Origin: Dyadobacter psychrotolerans
Lineage (GTDB): Bacteria > Bacteroidota > Bacteroidia > Cytophagales > Spirosomataceae
NCBI RefSeq assembly: GCF_004349265.1
Contig: NZ_SMFL01000001.1
Span: forward strand, 248,001-312,000
DNA: 64,000 nt
Direction: 5' to 3'
Under the pieces are notes generated by a model. The model did not search any database. It was not told where the DNA came from and worked only from the letters and a program-made list of their open reading frames with translations. A program made the position numbers and the translations under genes. Positions 8,275-17,720 of the stretch are shown here, piece after piece (within the stretch, counting starts at the first letter, position 1; each line of letters opens with the position of its first letter).

Positions 8275-9498
8275 ATGCTTTCAGACAGAAGAGAATTTCT
8301 TGACAAAATGTCCAAAATCGGCGCACTGAGTTTGCTGTCTGCCACGGCATCCTCAGCTAACCCTTTAACATCAGAAGCAGCCGAAGAAAAGAATCATTTT
8401 GTAGCCGGCCCTTATTTACAAAACATAAGCAGTGATGAAGTAACGGTGATGTGGATTACCCACAAAAACAGTTTCAGTTGGCTGGAATATGGTGCGGGAA
8501 CTTACACCAGCAAGCGGGAATTCGGTTATAGCAACGGTTTGATCGAAGCCAACAACCGGATCAACAAAATCACCATTTCAGGTCTGAAGCCAGGTACCGA
8601 ACATAAGTACAAAATCGTCTCTACCGAAGTTCTGGGGTACAAGGGTTCAAAAGTCGAGTTTGGTGAAACGATCAGCAGTGTCATGTATGGTTTCAAAACA
8701 CCTGCTGCTAACGAAGATGAATTTAAAATGGTGGTTTTTAACGATATTCACGACCGGCCTCAAATCATTCCGCAGCTGCTTTACCGACACGGTTACACGG
8801 GCAACAAACGGGATTACGATTTCGTGGTTTTCAACGGAGACTGTTTTGACTGGGTTACAGAAGAGAGCCAGGTAGTAGATCATCTTATTAAACCAACCGT
8901 TGATATTTTTGCTACGGAGTTTCCTTTTATACTCACACAGGGAAACCACGAGTGCCGCGGCAGCTTTTCCCGGCATATTCCGCAATACTTTGCCTATCCT
9001 GAAAACAAATTCTACTACTCTTTCACAAGAGGTCCCGTTCATTTCGTGATCCTTGATTCGGGTGAAGACAAAGCGGACGACAGTGTAGAGTACGGCGGTC
9101 TTTCAGCATTTGACCGTTATCGTGAAACACAACAAAAATGGCTGGAAAAGGAAATTGAAACAGAGGCTTTTAAAAAATCACATTTCCGCATACTGTTAAT
9201 CCATATCTCGCCCTGGCATTCAGGCGACTGGCATGGGACTTTGCATTGCCGGCAGGTTTTTGGACCTACGTTGAACAAGGCAAAATTTGATCTTCAGCTT
9301 TCCGGACATACGCATCGTTATGCTACTCACGATGCAGATGCAACGCATAATTTTCCTATCGTAATCGGCGGCGGTCCGATTGAAGGAAACCGCACTTTGA
9401 TCAAGCTGCATGCAACCAGCAAAGAACTGAATCTTCGCATGATTCGCGACGACGGCGAAGTTGTAGGCAAATATACGATCGTAAAAAAATCCAGGTAA
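8275..9498 (+). CDS. Secreted metallophosphoesterase, purple acid phosphatase-like
   Basis: A 407-residue phosphoesterase with a two-metal calcineurin-type site: D157-x-H159 in VFNDIHD, GD in VVFNGDCFDW, G223-N-H-E in LTQGNHECRG, the histidine of LLIHISPWH and G344-H-T-H in LSGHTHRY. The N-terminal part (about 40-125) reads like the fibronectin-type domain of purple acid phosphatases (AGPYLQNISSDEVTVMW). The N-terminus has an RREFL segment and a small-residue hydrophobic stretch resembling a Tat-type signal, so it is probably exported. It opens the plus-strand SusCD block and probably removes phosphate from an organic substrate outside the cytoplasm. Confidence 0.85.
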   Translation: MLSDRREFLDKMSKIGALSLLSATASSANPLTSEAAEEKNHFVAGPYLQNISSDEVTVMWITHKNSFSWLEYGAGTYTSKREFGYSNGLIEANNRINKITISGLKPGTEHKYKIVSTEVLGYKGSKVEFGETISSVMYGFKTPAANEDEFKMVVFNDIHDRPQIIPQLLYRHGYTGNKRDYDFVVFNGDCFDWVTEESQVVDHLIKPTVDIFATEFPFILTQGNHECRGSFSRHIPQYFAYPENKFYYSFTRGPVHFVILDSGEDKADDSVEYGGLSAFDRYRETQQKWLEKEIETEAFKKSHFRILLIHISPWHSGDWHGTLHCRQVFGPTLNKAKFDLQLSGHTHRYATHDADATHNFPIVIGGGPIEGNRTLIKLHATSKELNLRMIRDDGEVVGKYTIVKKSR

Positions 9499-9624
9499 AT
9501 CCTGTCTTGTTTAGGCTTATGATCATTACGAAGCTGTAAGCGATTAGCTGGTTATCCGCCGATCAAACAGAGTTTTATTAAAATCAATAGTTCAACCATT
9601 TTTTGCTACCACATAGTTTAATTC

Positions 9625-10467
9625 ATGAAAAAGTTATTTCTTTTAATTTTTCTTCTGCCATTTATTACAGAAGTTACTGTCGCACAGAAAAGTACGACTT
9701 TAAATATTGCCAGTTATAATATTCGGTATAACAACAAAGGTGACGGAATAAACGCCTGGCCAAACCGGAAGGAAAATGTAAAAGCCCTTATCGTTTTTCA
9801 TGAATTTGATATTTTTGGCGTCCAGGAAGCGTTAGTTGATCAGTTGAAGAACATAGCGGAATTACCGGGTTACGCCTACATTGGAAAAGGGCGTGATGAC
9901 GGATTGGAAGGAGGAGAACATTCTGCGATCTTTTACAAAAAAGACCGTTTCAAGTTACTCAAATCCGGCGATTTCTGGCTTAGCGAAACACCTGATAAAC
10001 CGGGAAAAGGATGGGACGCAACCTGCTGTAACCGGATCTCATCCTGGGGTAAATTTCAGGACTTAGTTACCAAAAAAGAATTCTTTTTCTTCAATGTTCA
10101 CTTTGATCATCAGGGTGTGGAAGCGCGCAGGCAATCCGGTTTTTTAATGGTTAAAAAGATCAAAGAAATCGCAGGAAATGCAACGACAATACTGACCGGC
10201 GACTTCAACTCAACGCCCGACACAGAACAGATCAAAACAATCCAGGCACATTTAAATGATTCACATAATATTACCAAACAGCCACCCTATGGGCCGGAAG
10301 GCACCTTTAATGCTTTTAAGTTTGACGCACCTATGACCGTTCGGATTGATTATATTTTTGTGACAAAGAATATTGATGTACTAAAATACGGTGTACTAAC
10401 CGATGCAAAGGAACAACGATATCCTTCTGACCATCAACCTGTTTTGATTAAAGCAACGATCAAATAA
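9625..10467 (+). CDS. Secreted endonuclease/exonuclease/phosphatase-family hydrolase
   Basis: A 280-residue protein with a cleavable signal peptide (MKKLFLLIFLLPFITEVTVAQ) and the full fold signature: SYNIRYN with the metal-site Asn, GVQEAL with the metal-site Glu, FFNVHFDHQG, LTGDFNSTPD, IDYIFV and a terminal SDHQPV carrying the catalytic His. Family members cleave phosphodiester or phosphomonoester bonds in nucleic acids, sphingomyelin or inositol phosphates. Position between a phosphatase and a sigma/SusCD set suggests it works on the same exported phosphoester substrate; whether that is DNA, lipid head groups or inositol phosphate is open. Confidence 0.87.
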   Translation: MKKLFLLIFLLPFITEVTVAQKSTTLNIASYNIRYNNKGDGINAWPNRKENVKALIVFHEFDIFGVQEALVDQLKNIAELPGYAYIGKGRDDGLEGGEHSAIFYKKDRFKLLKSGDFWLSETPDKPGKGWDATCCNRISSWGKFQDLVTKKEFFFFNVHFDHQGVEARRQSGFLMVKKIKEIAGNATTILTGDFNSTPDTEQIKTIQAHLNDSHNITKQPPYGPEGTFNAFKFDAPMTVRIDYIFVTKNIDVLKYGVLTDAKEQRYPSDHQPVLIKATIK

Positions 10468-10474
10468 ACATCTG

Positions 10475-10515
10475 TTCCTGTGTTTCAAACGTAAGTAGTT
10501 TTTGAAACACAGGAA
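10475..10515 (+). terminator. Terminator-like hairpin after the EEP-family gene
   Basis: A 15-bp perfect stem, 10475-10489 with 10501-10515 (core CCTGTGTTTCAAA), around an 11-base loop, starting 8 bases after the stop. No long T run follows, so it may be an RNA-stabilising end rather than a textbook rho-independent terminator. Confidence 0.65.
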
Positions 10516-10614
10516 TATTATCTTATCGTTACCAATGACTCCGGAACGGCAGAAAACTTTCAGCACAGAAGGAAATGCGGTAATTTTGAATCAACAGTTT
10601 TCTCCAACCCGGTA

Positions 10615-11193
10615 ATGCAGCAGGATAGTATTCTTTGGCAACGATTTAAGGAAGGCGACAGAGTTGCTTTTGAATCATTGATTAGAACCTACTACCAGCC
10701 TCTGTTCGAGTACGGCCGAAAGTTCACCTCCGACCGGGATGCATTAAAAGATCATGTTCACGATTTGTTTACCAATTTGTGGGAACGTCGTGAAGCGCTT
10801 GGACAAACCGACTGCATCCGGCCTTATCTGCTGAAAAGTTTACGTAACCGGATCTACAAAGAAAAACAACGCTCCGATGTTTTCGAGGAAGCAGACCAAC
10901 ATGACTCAACCCAGTTTGGTTTTGAGGAAGACGAAGAAACCAGAATAATTTCAAACGAGTTGTCCGACGAAAAAAAGCTTCAGATCAAACATATTCTGAG
11001 CACGCTTACGCGCCGTCAGCAGGAGATCATCCATCTCAAATTTTATCAGAATCTATCCAACGATCAAATCGCCGAATTACTCGTTATCTCTCGCCCTGCC
11101 GTAGCCAACCTGCTTTACCAAACCCTGAAATTATTCAGAGAAAAATGGCAGGTTCTTCTTTATACTTTCTTCTCAGTACTGTTATTTGATTAA
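10615..11193 (+). CDS. ECF-type RNA polymerase sigma factor
   Basis: A 192-residue sigma factor of the extracytoplasmic-function group. Region 2 spans about 8-75 (FKEGDRVAFESLIRTYY, then DHVHDLFTNLWERR) and region 4 about 125-180 with LTRRQQEIIHLKFYQ and the helix-turn-helix NDQIAELLVISRPAVANLL. It is followed after a short gap by a FecR-type anti-sigma factor and then a SusC/SusD pair, the standard Bacteroidota trans-envelope signalling order. It should direct transcription of the downstream transporter genes when SusC senses substrate. A hydrophobic C-terminal tail (LLYTFFSVLLF) is somewhat unusual. Confidence 0.93.
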   Translation: MQQDSILWQRFKEGDRVAFESLIRTYYQPLFEYGRKFTSDRDALKDHVHDLFTNLWERREALGQTDCIRPYLLKSLRNRIYKEKQRSDVFEEADQHDSTQFGFEEDEETRIISNELSDEKKLQIKHILSTLTRRQQEIIHLKFYQNLSNDQIAELLVISRPAVANLLYQTLKLFREKWQVLLYTFFSVLLFD

Positions 11194-11322
11194 CAATTTG
11201 CCCTCTCTCAGAATCAAAAATTTAACAATTAATTAATCTAAGATTTTTTTTCATTTTTTTGATGATAATTGATCGGATTTCCGATTATACATTTGGAAGC
11301 GCCGCAATTATGGTGCTTTGAA

Positions 11323-12408
11323 ATGAAAGACTATCATAACTACACCCTCGAAGACTTTTTACTGGATGACCAGTTCCGTGCATGGATTGCAGGGCAGGAT
11401 CATGCAGGTGATGAAATCTGGAATGAAATTGCCATTCACTATCCCGAAAAAGTTGCGCTCATGTACCAGGCAAGAGAAATCATCCTCAGCCTGATAGCAA
11501 GCAACTCCGGACTTTCTGCTCCTGAACTGGAAAATGAAGTGAACCGCATCATGCAGACAACCGGCAAAAAAGAAATTGTGGCCAAATCCAGGCCGTTGTT
11601 TCCCATTAAATGGTTTTCCGCTGCCGCTTCTGTGATCATTTTTACAGCAATAGGCTGGAAGATCACAAGTGACATAAATCAGCCGCAGTCGGTGAAAGCA
11701 TACAGCCAGTATGTTTCCCGGATTGATGAACCACTGCTGGAGATTGTGAATGAGACCAATGTTTCAAAACAGGTCAAACTACCTGACGGAAGCGTCGTGA
11801 AACTAACACCTTCGAGCCGTATCAGCTATGCTGAAACCTTTGTTAGAAATCATAAAAGAGAAGTTTATCTGACAGGAGAAGCTTTTTTTGATGTAGAAAA
11901 GGATGTTAAAAATCCATTCTTTGTTTATGCCAATGGTCTTTTAACCCGGGTTGTAGGCACCAGCTTTCTTATTCGAGCTATCGATGCGGATGTTGAAGTG
12001 CTTGTCCGCTCAGGCCGGGTAACCGTGGTGCCGATCCGGGATATAGCCCATCAGGAAAAAAAGAATACTGAACTACTCCTAACCCCTAACCAACAAGCCC
12101 TGTTTTCTGCAAAAGATAACCTGATCTCAAAATCAATTGTGGAAACGCCGGTTGAAATTACCAAACCCGAATCGGAGCCGGATTTTGTGTTCGATAACCG
12201 CCCGATCGGCGAAGTTTTCTCCATTCTGGAAAAAGCCTACGGTATCCCCATTATTTATGACGAAGCTGTTATGCGCCATTGTTTTCTCAGAGTTGCATTA
12301 AGTAATGAATCCTTTTTCTCCAAGCTTGATATTGTTTGCAAAACAGTTGGTGCGAGCTATCAGGTTAGAGACGGACAAATTATCATTTCCGGAGAAGGTT
12401 GTGAATAA
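11323..12408 (+). CDS. FecR-type anti-sigma factor
   Basis: An inner-membrane anti-sigma factor that holds the neighbouring ECF sigma until a signal arrives from the outer-membrane receptor. From the ATG at 11323 it has 361 residues: a cytoplasmic sigma-binding N-terminus, one membrane segment around residues 92-108 (AAASVIIFTAIGW), the periplasmic FecR domain with VKLPDGSVVKLTPSSRISY and GEAFFDVEKD, and a C-terminal DUF4974-like part. The frame is open 18 codons upstream, but the protein beginning MKDYHNYTLEDFL has the usual family start. Confidence 0.92.
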   Translation: MKDYHNYTLEDFLLDDQFRAWIAGQDHAGDEIWNEIAIHYPEKVALMYQAREIILSLIASNSGLSAPELENEVNRIMQTTGKKEIVAKSRPLFPIKWFSAAASVIIFTAIGWKITSDINQPQSVKAYSQYVSRIDEPLLEIVNETNVSKQVKLPDGSVVKLTPSSRISYAETFVRNHKREVYLTGEAFFDVEKDVKNPFFVYANGLLTRVVGTSFLIRAIDADVEVLVRSGRVTVVPIRDIAHQEKKNTELLLTPNQQALFSAKDNLISKSIVETPVEITKPESEPDFVFDNRPIGEVFSILEKAYGIPIIYDEAVMRHCFLRVALSNESFFSKLDIVCKTVGASYQVRDGQIIISGEGCE

Positions 12409-12470
12409 AGTAAAAATTTAAACTATCTGATTCTTTCTATGCCTGTAAAGTAGTACCTGATTAATCAAGA

Positions 12471-12501
12471 AAGCCGGCAATGGGTCGAGCATTGCCGGCT
12501 T
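12471..12501 (+). terminator. Terminator-like hairpin between fecR and susC
   Basis: AAGCCGGCAATG at 12471-12482 pairs perfectly with CATTGCCGGCTT at 12490-12501 over a 7-base loop. It lies 63 bases after the anti-sigma stop and 94 bases before SusC, so it probably separates the regulatory pair from the strongly induced transporter transcript. No T run follows. Confidence 0.65.
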
Positions 12502-12595
12502 GAAATCTCCCTGTTTTACTAAAAAACAAAGCACCATAAAATGGAGCAAGGGAGGGTTTTGCCCGTTCGTTTACATTTAAAACCATTCTAAAATT

Positions 12596-15500
12596 ATGCA
12601 AAAAAATTGTATACAGTCAAAACTTTTGTCAACTGCTATGAAAGTTACATTAGTACCATTTCTTATCACACTGCTTTTCAGCAGCCTTTCTCTTGCCAGC
12701 AATGGTTTGGGCCAGGAGTTACTGAACCGACAGGTAAGTATTCAGGCTGATCAACAGGCGTTAAAAATTGTTTTAGCTTCCATTGAAAAAAGCACAAAAG
12801 TAAAATTCTCCTATGTGCCATCTCTGGTTCAAAATCAGAAAGTAAGTATTTCCGCCAGCAATCAACAGCTGGATGTTGTGCTTGAACAGATTCTTACGCC
12901 GCTTCAGATTAAGTATACCGTTTCAGGAAACTACATTATCCTGAATAAAAAACCAGCTCCGGCAGCCACCGAAGAACCAAAAACAGGCGTAATCACACCT
13001 TTGCCCAATTCTCCAAAAGCCGAAATAACCATCAAAGGAACTGTCAGGGATCCGGACGACAAAGAATTTCTGACCGGTGTAAGTGTGATTCTAAAAGGTT
13101 CGTCGCAGGGAACGACCACCGATGGTAAAGGCGCTTTTGAAATAAATGTTCCTAATGAAAACGCAGTGCTTGTTTTCAGCTTTGTTGGATACACTTCTTT
13201 CGAAACGACCGTCGGCAACCGCTCACGATTGGATATTGATCTTCGTGTTGATCCAAAATCGCTGGAAGAAGTCGTTGTCGTGGGTTACGGCACGCAAAAA
13301 AAGGAAAATCTGACAGGCGCAGTTTCAACGGTTACTTCCAGGGAAATAGAAAATCGTCCTGTATCCAATCTGGCTATGGCATTGCAGGGTTTATCTCCCG
13401 GTCTATCCATTACCCGCCAAACCGGTCAGCCGGGAGAAGAAGGAATCGGGATCCAGGTTCGCGGAGCAACTTCTGCCAACGGAAACGTAGAGCCGCTTTT
13501 GATTGTGGATGGTGTAAGCAGTCCCGGCGTGTCATTACAGGCGCTCAACCCAAATGATATTGAAAGTGTAACAGTTTTGAAAGATGCAGCAGCCGCGGCC
13601 ATTTACGGTGCGCAGGCTGCGGGAGGCGTTATTCTTGTTACTTCAAAAAAAGGAAAATCGGGTAAAACAGTATTTGAGTTTTCATCAATCGTAGGTACAG
13701 ACTGGGCATTGAACGTGCCGGAAAGAATGCCGACCTGGGAGGAATTGGAATACAACAACATGGCCCGCTTGAACTCGGGCGCGGCAGCGGCACACAGCGC
13801 CGAAACGATTGCTATTTTAAAAGAAGGCAAAATTACTTACCGTGTTAATCCCAATGACACAACCCGTTACCAATACTACGGAACAGAAAGTATCATTGAT
13901 CAGCTGCTCAGGAAAAACACGCTGATGCAAACGCACAACATTTCTGCAAGAGGCGGAACGGACAAACTGAATTTCCTGGTTTCACTTGGATATTATGACA
14001 AACAGGGTGTTTTCAAAGTGGGTCCTGATAAAAACAACCGTTATAATTTACGATTGAATTTAGGAACTCAACTAACGAAACATCTCTCTCTGGATTCCAG
14101 AATTACCTACACGCTGCAGAAACAGGAAGCACCTTCTGTAGGAACGAACGGTAACGGAGCTTTACTTTTTAACCTTTACCGTTATTCGAGCCAAAACCCA
14201 TTGTTGACGCCCGACGGCCGTTATAACACCACTTCGGGTGCAACCGCCTATGCTCAGATGGACGCAGGTGGGTTCAACAACTATAACCGTAATTTCTTCG
14301 ATGGCGTTTTTACCGCAAGGCTGAACAATTTTGTAAAAGGTCTGGAAGTACGTGCAATTTATGGCGCACAGTATCGCCGCGGAGATCGTGATATTTTCAA
14401 ACGTACCGTACAAAGATGGTATCGTACGGCCATCGGTGATATCCTGAATACACCTAACTCCTATTCTGTAACAAACGATGTGACGCAAAATACCAACCTC
14501 CAGTTTCTGGTCGATTACGATCTGCGGATTGCCAAAAATCATAAATTCCATGTTTTGGGAGGTTACCAGTGGGAAGACAGCCGTTTTGAAGAAATTTCAA
14601 CCGGTGTAACCAACATGGTAAGCAACGAATTGCCATCACTTGGTTTGGGAGACGAAACAACAAAAACAAATTCGCAAAGAATTAATACCTACGCGTTCCA
14701 GTCTTACTTCGGTCGTTTTAATTACAGTTATGCCGACCGGTATCTTTTTGAGGCTACCTTCCGTGTTGATGAAAGTTCGCGTTTGGCTCCCGGGCTTCGT
14801 ACCAAAGCATTTCCTTCCCTTTCTGCCGGTTGGAACATCCATCGTGAATCCTGGTTTTCGGTCCCATTTGTTTCAGAGTTAAAACTAAGAGGATCCTGGG
14901 GAAGACTTGGCGCTGCTTCGGGAATAGGTCTTTACGATTATCTGGCTTTAATGAACAGAAACGCAAATCTGGTTTTGGGATCTCCGGAAGTAAAAAGCAC
15001 CTATTTTGCTCAAACAACAGTTCCTTCTTCACAGCTGTCATGGGAAACAATTGAAACGACAAATGGCGGACTTGACATTGGCCTTTTCAAAAATAAAGTT
15101 TCTGCTAGTCTTGACTATTATGTGAAGTACAACCGTAACATGCTTAGTGCATTGCAACTGCCGGCAACATTTGGTGTAGGTACGCCAAGGGTAAATAATG
15201 GCGAGCTTAAATCATGGGGTTGGGAAGCGGAACTTAGATACCGCGACCGCATCGGCGATCATTTTACTTTTAATGTTGGCCTGAATGTTTCCGACAACCA
15301 GAACAAACTGATCAATTTTGCCGGAAGAAGAGTAATTTCTGCCGGAACAGTTGGTACGCTGGAAGGTTATCCGATCAATTCTATCTGGGGTTACAAAACG
15401 GATGGTTATTTCCAGACCAACGACGAAGTGAAAACATGGGCATTTCAGGATAGCCGCACGGCAGCTGGTGATGTGAAGTATATTGATGTAAATGGTGACA

Positions 15501-16051
15501 AGAGGATCAGTGTTGGTTCAGGAAGTTCAGAAGATCATGGTGACCTTGTTTATCAGGGAACAACCCAGCCTCGTTATTTATTCGGTTTTAACCTGAACAT
15601 GCAATGGAAAGGATTTGACTTTACTGCCTTTTTACAAGGTGTAGGAAAAAGAAATTTTGTTCCAACCCGTCAGGCACTTGACCCGAACATCGCAAGTTAC
15701 TACCAGGCTTTGGCCGTTCACCGAGATTACTGGACACCAGAAAACCCGAATGCGATGTTCCCCCGCCCATTTGTGAACGCAACACATAACTACCTGACAG
15801 CCGATAAGTGGATCCTGGATGGCAAATATGTCCGTCTGAAAAATATTCAGGTGGGTTATTCATTACGTCCTTCCCTGCTGAGTAAAGTGAAGATTGCAAG
15901 GGCAAGAATTTACTTCACCGGTCAGGATCTTTTCACGCTTTCGGGTTTGGGTAAATTCAGAGGTTATTTTGATCCGGAACAGCGCGACGGCGTAGCGGCT
16001 GATTATCCGTTTTTTGCAACGGCAGCCGTAGGTCTTAACCTTACTTTCTAA
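12596..16051 (+). CDS. SusC/RagA-type TonB-dependent outer-membrane transporter with STN domain
   Basis: A 1151-residue receptor that imports a bulky ligand across the outer membrane using TonB energy. In order: signal peptide (about 1-40), a secretin/TonB N-terminal STN domain (about 48-115) that signals to FecR, a carboxypeptidase-like beta domain (about 145-215), the conserved VVVVGYGTQKKENLTGAVS entry to the plug (about 225-345), and a 22-strand barrel ending in aromatic residues (GLNLTF). The STN domain marks it as a transducer for the sigma/anti-sigma pair upstream. SusD follows with its first possible start overlapping the stop. Substrate is not readable; neighbouring enzymes are phosphoesterases. 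Confidence 0.95.
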   Translation: MQKNCIQSKLLSTAMKVTLVPFLITLLFSSLSLASNGLGQELLNRQVSIQADQQALKIVLASIEKSTKVKFSYVPSLVQNQKVSISASNQQLDVVLEQILTPLQIKYTVSGNYIILNKKPAPAATEEPKTGVITPLPNSPKAEITIKGTVRDPDDKEFLTGVSVILKGSSQGTTTDGKGAFEINVPNENAVLVFSFVGYTSFETTVGNRSRLDIDLRVDPKSLEEVVVVGYGTQKKENLTGAVSTVTSREIENRPVSNLAMALQGLSPGLSITRQTGQPGEEGIGIQVRGATSANGNVEPLLIVDGVSSPGVSLQALNPNDIESVTVLKDAAAAAIYGAQAAGGVILVTSKKGKSGKTVFEFSSIVGTDWALNVPERMPTWEELEYNNMARLNSGAAAAHSAETIAILKEGKITYRVNPNDTTRYQYYGTESIIDQLLRKNTLMQTHNISARGGTDKLNFLVSLGYYDKQGVFKVGPDKNNRYNLRLNLGTQLTKHLSLDSRITYTLQKQEAPSVGTNGNGALLFNLYRYSSQNPLLTPDGRYNTTSGATAYAQMDAGGFNNYNRNFFDGVFTARLNNFVKGLEVRAIYGAQYRRGDRDIFKRTVQRWYRTAIGDILNTPNSYSVTNDVTQNTNLQFLVDYDLRIAKNHKFHVLGGYQWEDSRFEEISTGVTNMVSNELPSLGLGDETTKTNSQRINTYAFQSYFGRFNYSYADRYLFEATFRVDESSRLAPGLRTKAFPSLSAGWNIHRESWFSVPFVSELKLRGSWGRLGAASGIGLYDYLALMNRNANLVLGSPEVKSTYFAQTTVPSSQLSWETIETTNGGLDIGLFKNKVSASLDYYVKYNRNMLSALQLPATFGVGTPRVNNGELKSWGWEAELRYRDRIGDHFTFNVGLNVSDNQNKLINFAGRRVISAGTVGTLEGYPINSIWGYKTDGYFQTNDEVKTWAFQDSRTAAGDVKYIDVNGDKRISVGSGSSEDHGDLVYQGTTQPRYLFGFNLNMQWKGFDFTAFLQGVGKRNFVPTRQALDPNIASYYQALAVHRDYWTPENPNAMFPRPFVNATHNYLTADKWILDGKYVRLKNIQVGYSLRPSLLSKVKIARARIYFTGQDLFTLSGLGKFRGYFDPEQRDGVAADYPFFATAAVGLNLTF

Positions 16052-16086
16052 TGGTTTATTCAGAAAAAAATATTTTCATGACATTT

Positions 16087-17688
16087 ATGAAAAAGATACT
16101 ATATAAAATACCTGTTCTTCTGTTAATTGTAAGTCTGCTTGCCTGTGACGTAGAGCGGCTTCCCGAAACGCAGATCAGTGATGCATCTTTCTGGAAATCA
16201 GAAGCCGACATCAAGGCAGCGGCCAATTATTTGTACACATTTTTACCTGGTTTCACCGAAGATGAGGTTTGGTCAGACAATGCTTATGGCACCCAGTCAG
16301 ACCCGATCAGCGATGGTACAAGACTGGCTCCGGCAACATCTGCGGATTATACAGCTCCTTATCAGCTGATTCGTGCAGCCAACAACATCATTGAAAAAGT
16401 TCCGCCGGCACCGGTTACAGATGCCATTAAAAACCGTTACATCGGAGAAGCACGGTTTTACAGGGCTTACGGATATATCAGACTTGTGCAGAAATATGGC
16501 AATGTTCCGCTTATCCTGAAAACATTGCAGAATGATTCTCCGGAACTAAATGAACCTGCAAAACCACGTGCTGAAATCATGAAACAGATTTACGAAGATC
16601 TGGATTTCGCAGCAGCGAATTTACCAACGCCAACTGTTTTGGGAACTGCCGGTTATGGACGTATCGCCAATACAACAGCACTTTCCATGAAAGCCCGGAT
16701 CGCTTTGTTTGAAGGAACGCGGGCAAAGTTTCACAAAGACGGAGACCCAACCCAGCATCTGACATTGGCCGCCGCGGCAGCAAAAGCCGTAATCGACAGC
16801 AAACAACATGACCTTTTTGCAAATTATACCGCATTATTTCAGTATGCAGGTGAGGGACGTGCAAACAGAGAAAATATCCTGGTAAAACAATACGGAACCG
16901 ATCCCGCCAACCTCGTCTTAAACCATAATTTTTCGACTGAATTATACACTGGTGGAGTCAACCCAACCAAAAGTCTGGTGGACAGCTACCTGATGAAGGA
17001 CGGTTTGCCAATAACAAAATCACCGCTATACAAAACCCCCGTTACTTCGGTTGACGTCTTTACAGACCGTGACGAACGTCTTACCGGAACTGTTTTCAAA
17101 CAAGGCGAAGATTACAATACGGGAGCAAAGTTCAACACACCACTGAATTATTTCAAAACAGGATTTGGTCCCAAGAAATATTTTAACGCACTGGACTTTA
17201 CAACCCGTCAGGCTTTGCTCGATCTTACTTTGCTTCGTTATGCCGAGGTTTTGTTAACCTATGCAGAAGCGAAATATGAGTTGGATGGCACTATTTCGGA
17301 TGCGGATCTTGATTTATCTATAAACCTGCTTCGCAAACGGGCAAAAGTTGCCGTGTTGACAAACGCTTTCGTTACCGCCAACGGTTTGAGTATGCAGGAA
17401 GAAATCCGCCGTGAACGTCGCGTTGAGCTGGCTTTAGAAAACCTCCGCTACTGGGATTTGATACGATGGAAAACGGCTGAAACAGAACTTCCAAAAACAG
17501 TTTTAGGCAATTTTTATTTCAAAACAGAATTCGGCGTCGAAACACCCGTTGTACTGGATCCACAGGGATACATTATTGCTCAGAATGCTTCGTTCCGCTT
17601 TTTCGACCCGGCAAAAGATTACCTGTGGCCTTTCCCGGTTAACGAAATCGGACTGAATCCGGCTTTGAAACAAAATCCAAAATGGTAA
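16087..17688 (+). CDS. SusD/RagB-type surface lipoprotein
   Basis: The outer-membrane lipoprotein lid that captures ligand for the SusC channel. The start at 16087 gives MKKILYKIPVLLLIVSLLAC, a 20-residue lipoprotein signal ending in the lipidated cysteine; in-frame ATGs at 16051 (overlapping the SusC stop) and 16078 are also possible and would permit translational coupling. The N-terminal family block ASFWKSEADIKAAANYLY and the C-terminal block EEIRRERRVELALENLRYWDLIRWK and LWPFPVNEIGLNPALKQNP are typical. Length 533 residues is normal for the family. Confidence 0.94.
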   Translation: MKKILYKIPVLLLIVSLLACDVERLPETQISDASFWKSEADIKAAANYLYTFLPGFTEDEVWSDNAYGTQSDPISDGTRLAPATSADYTAPYQLIRAANNIIEKVPPAPVTDAIKNRYIGEARFYRAYGYIRLVQKYGNVPLILKTLQNDSPELNEPAKPRAEIMKQIYEDLDFAAANLPTPTVLGTAGYGRIANTTALSMKARIALFEGTRAKFHKDGDPTQHLTLAAAAAKAVIDSKQHDLFANYTALFQYAGEGRANRENILVKQYGTDPANLVLNHNFSTELYTGGVNPTKSLVDSYLMKDGLPITKSPLYKTPVTSVDVFTDRDERLTGTVFKQGEDYNTGAKFNTPLNYFKTGFGPKKYFNALDFTTRQALLDLTLLRYAEVLLTYAEAKYELDGTISDADLDLSINLLRKRAKVAVLTNAFVTANGLSMQEEIRRERRVELALENLRYWDLIRWKTAETELPKTVLGNFYFKTEFGVETPVVLDPQGYIIAQNASFRFFDPAKDYLWPFPVNEIGLNPALKQNPKW

Positions 17689-17720
17689 TCTGCCCCTATT
17701 TAAAAATTAAATTTCAGAAA

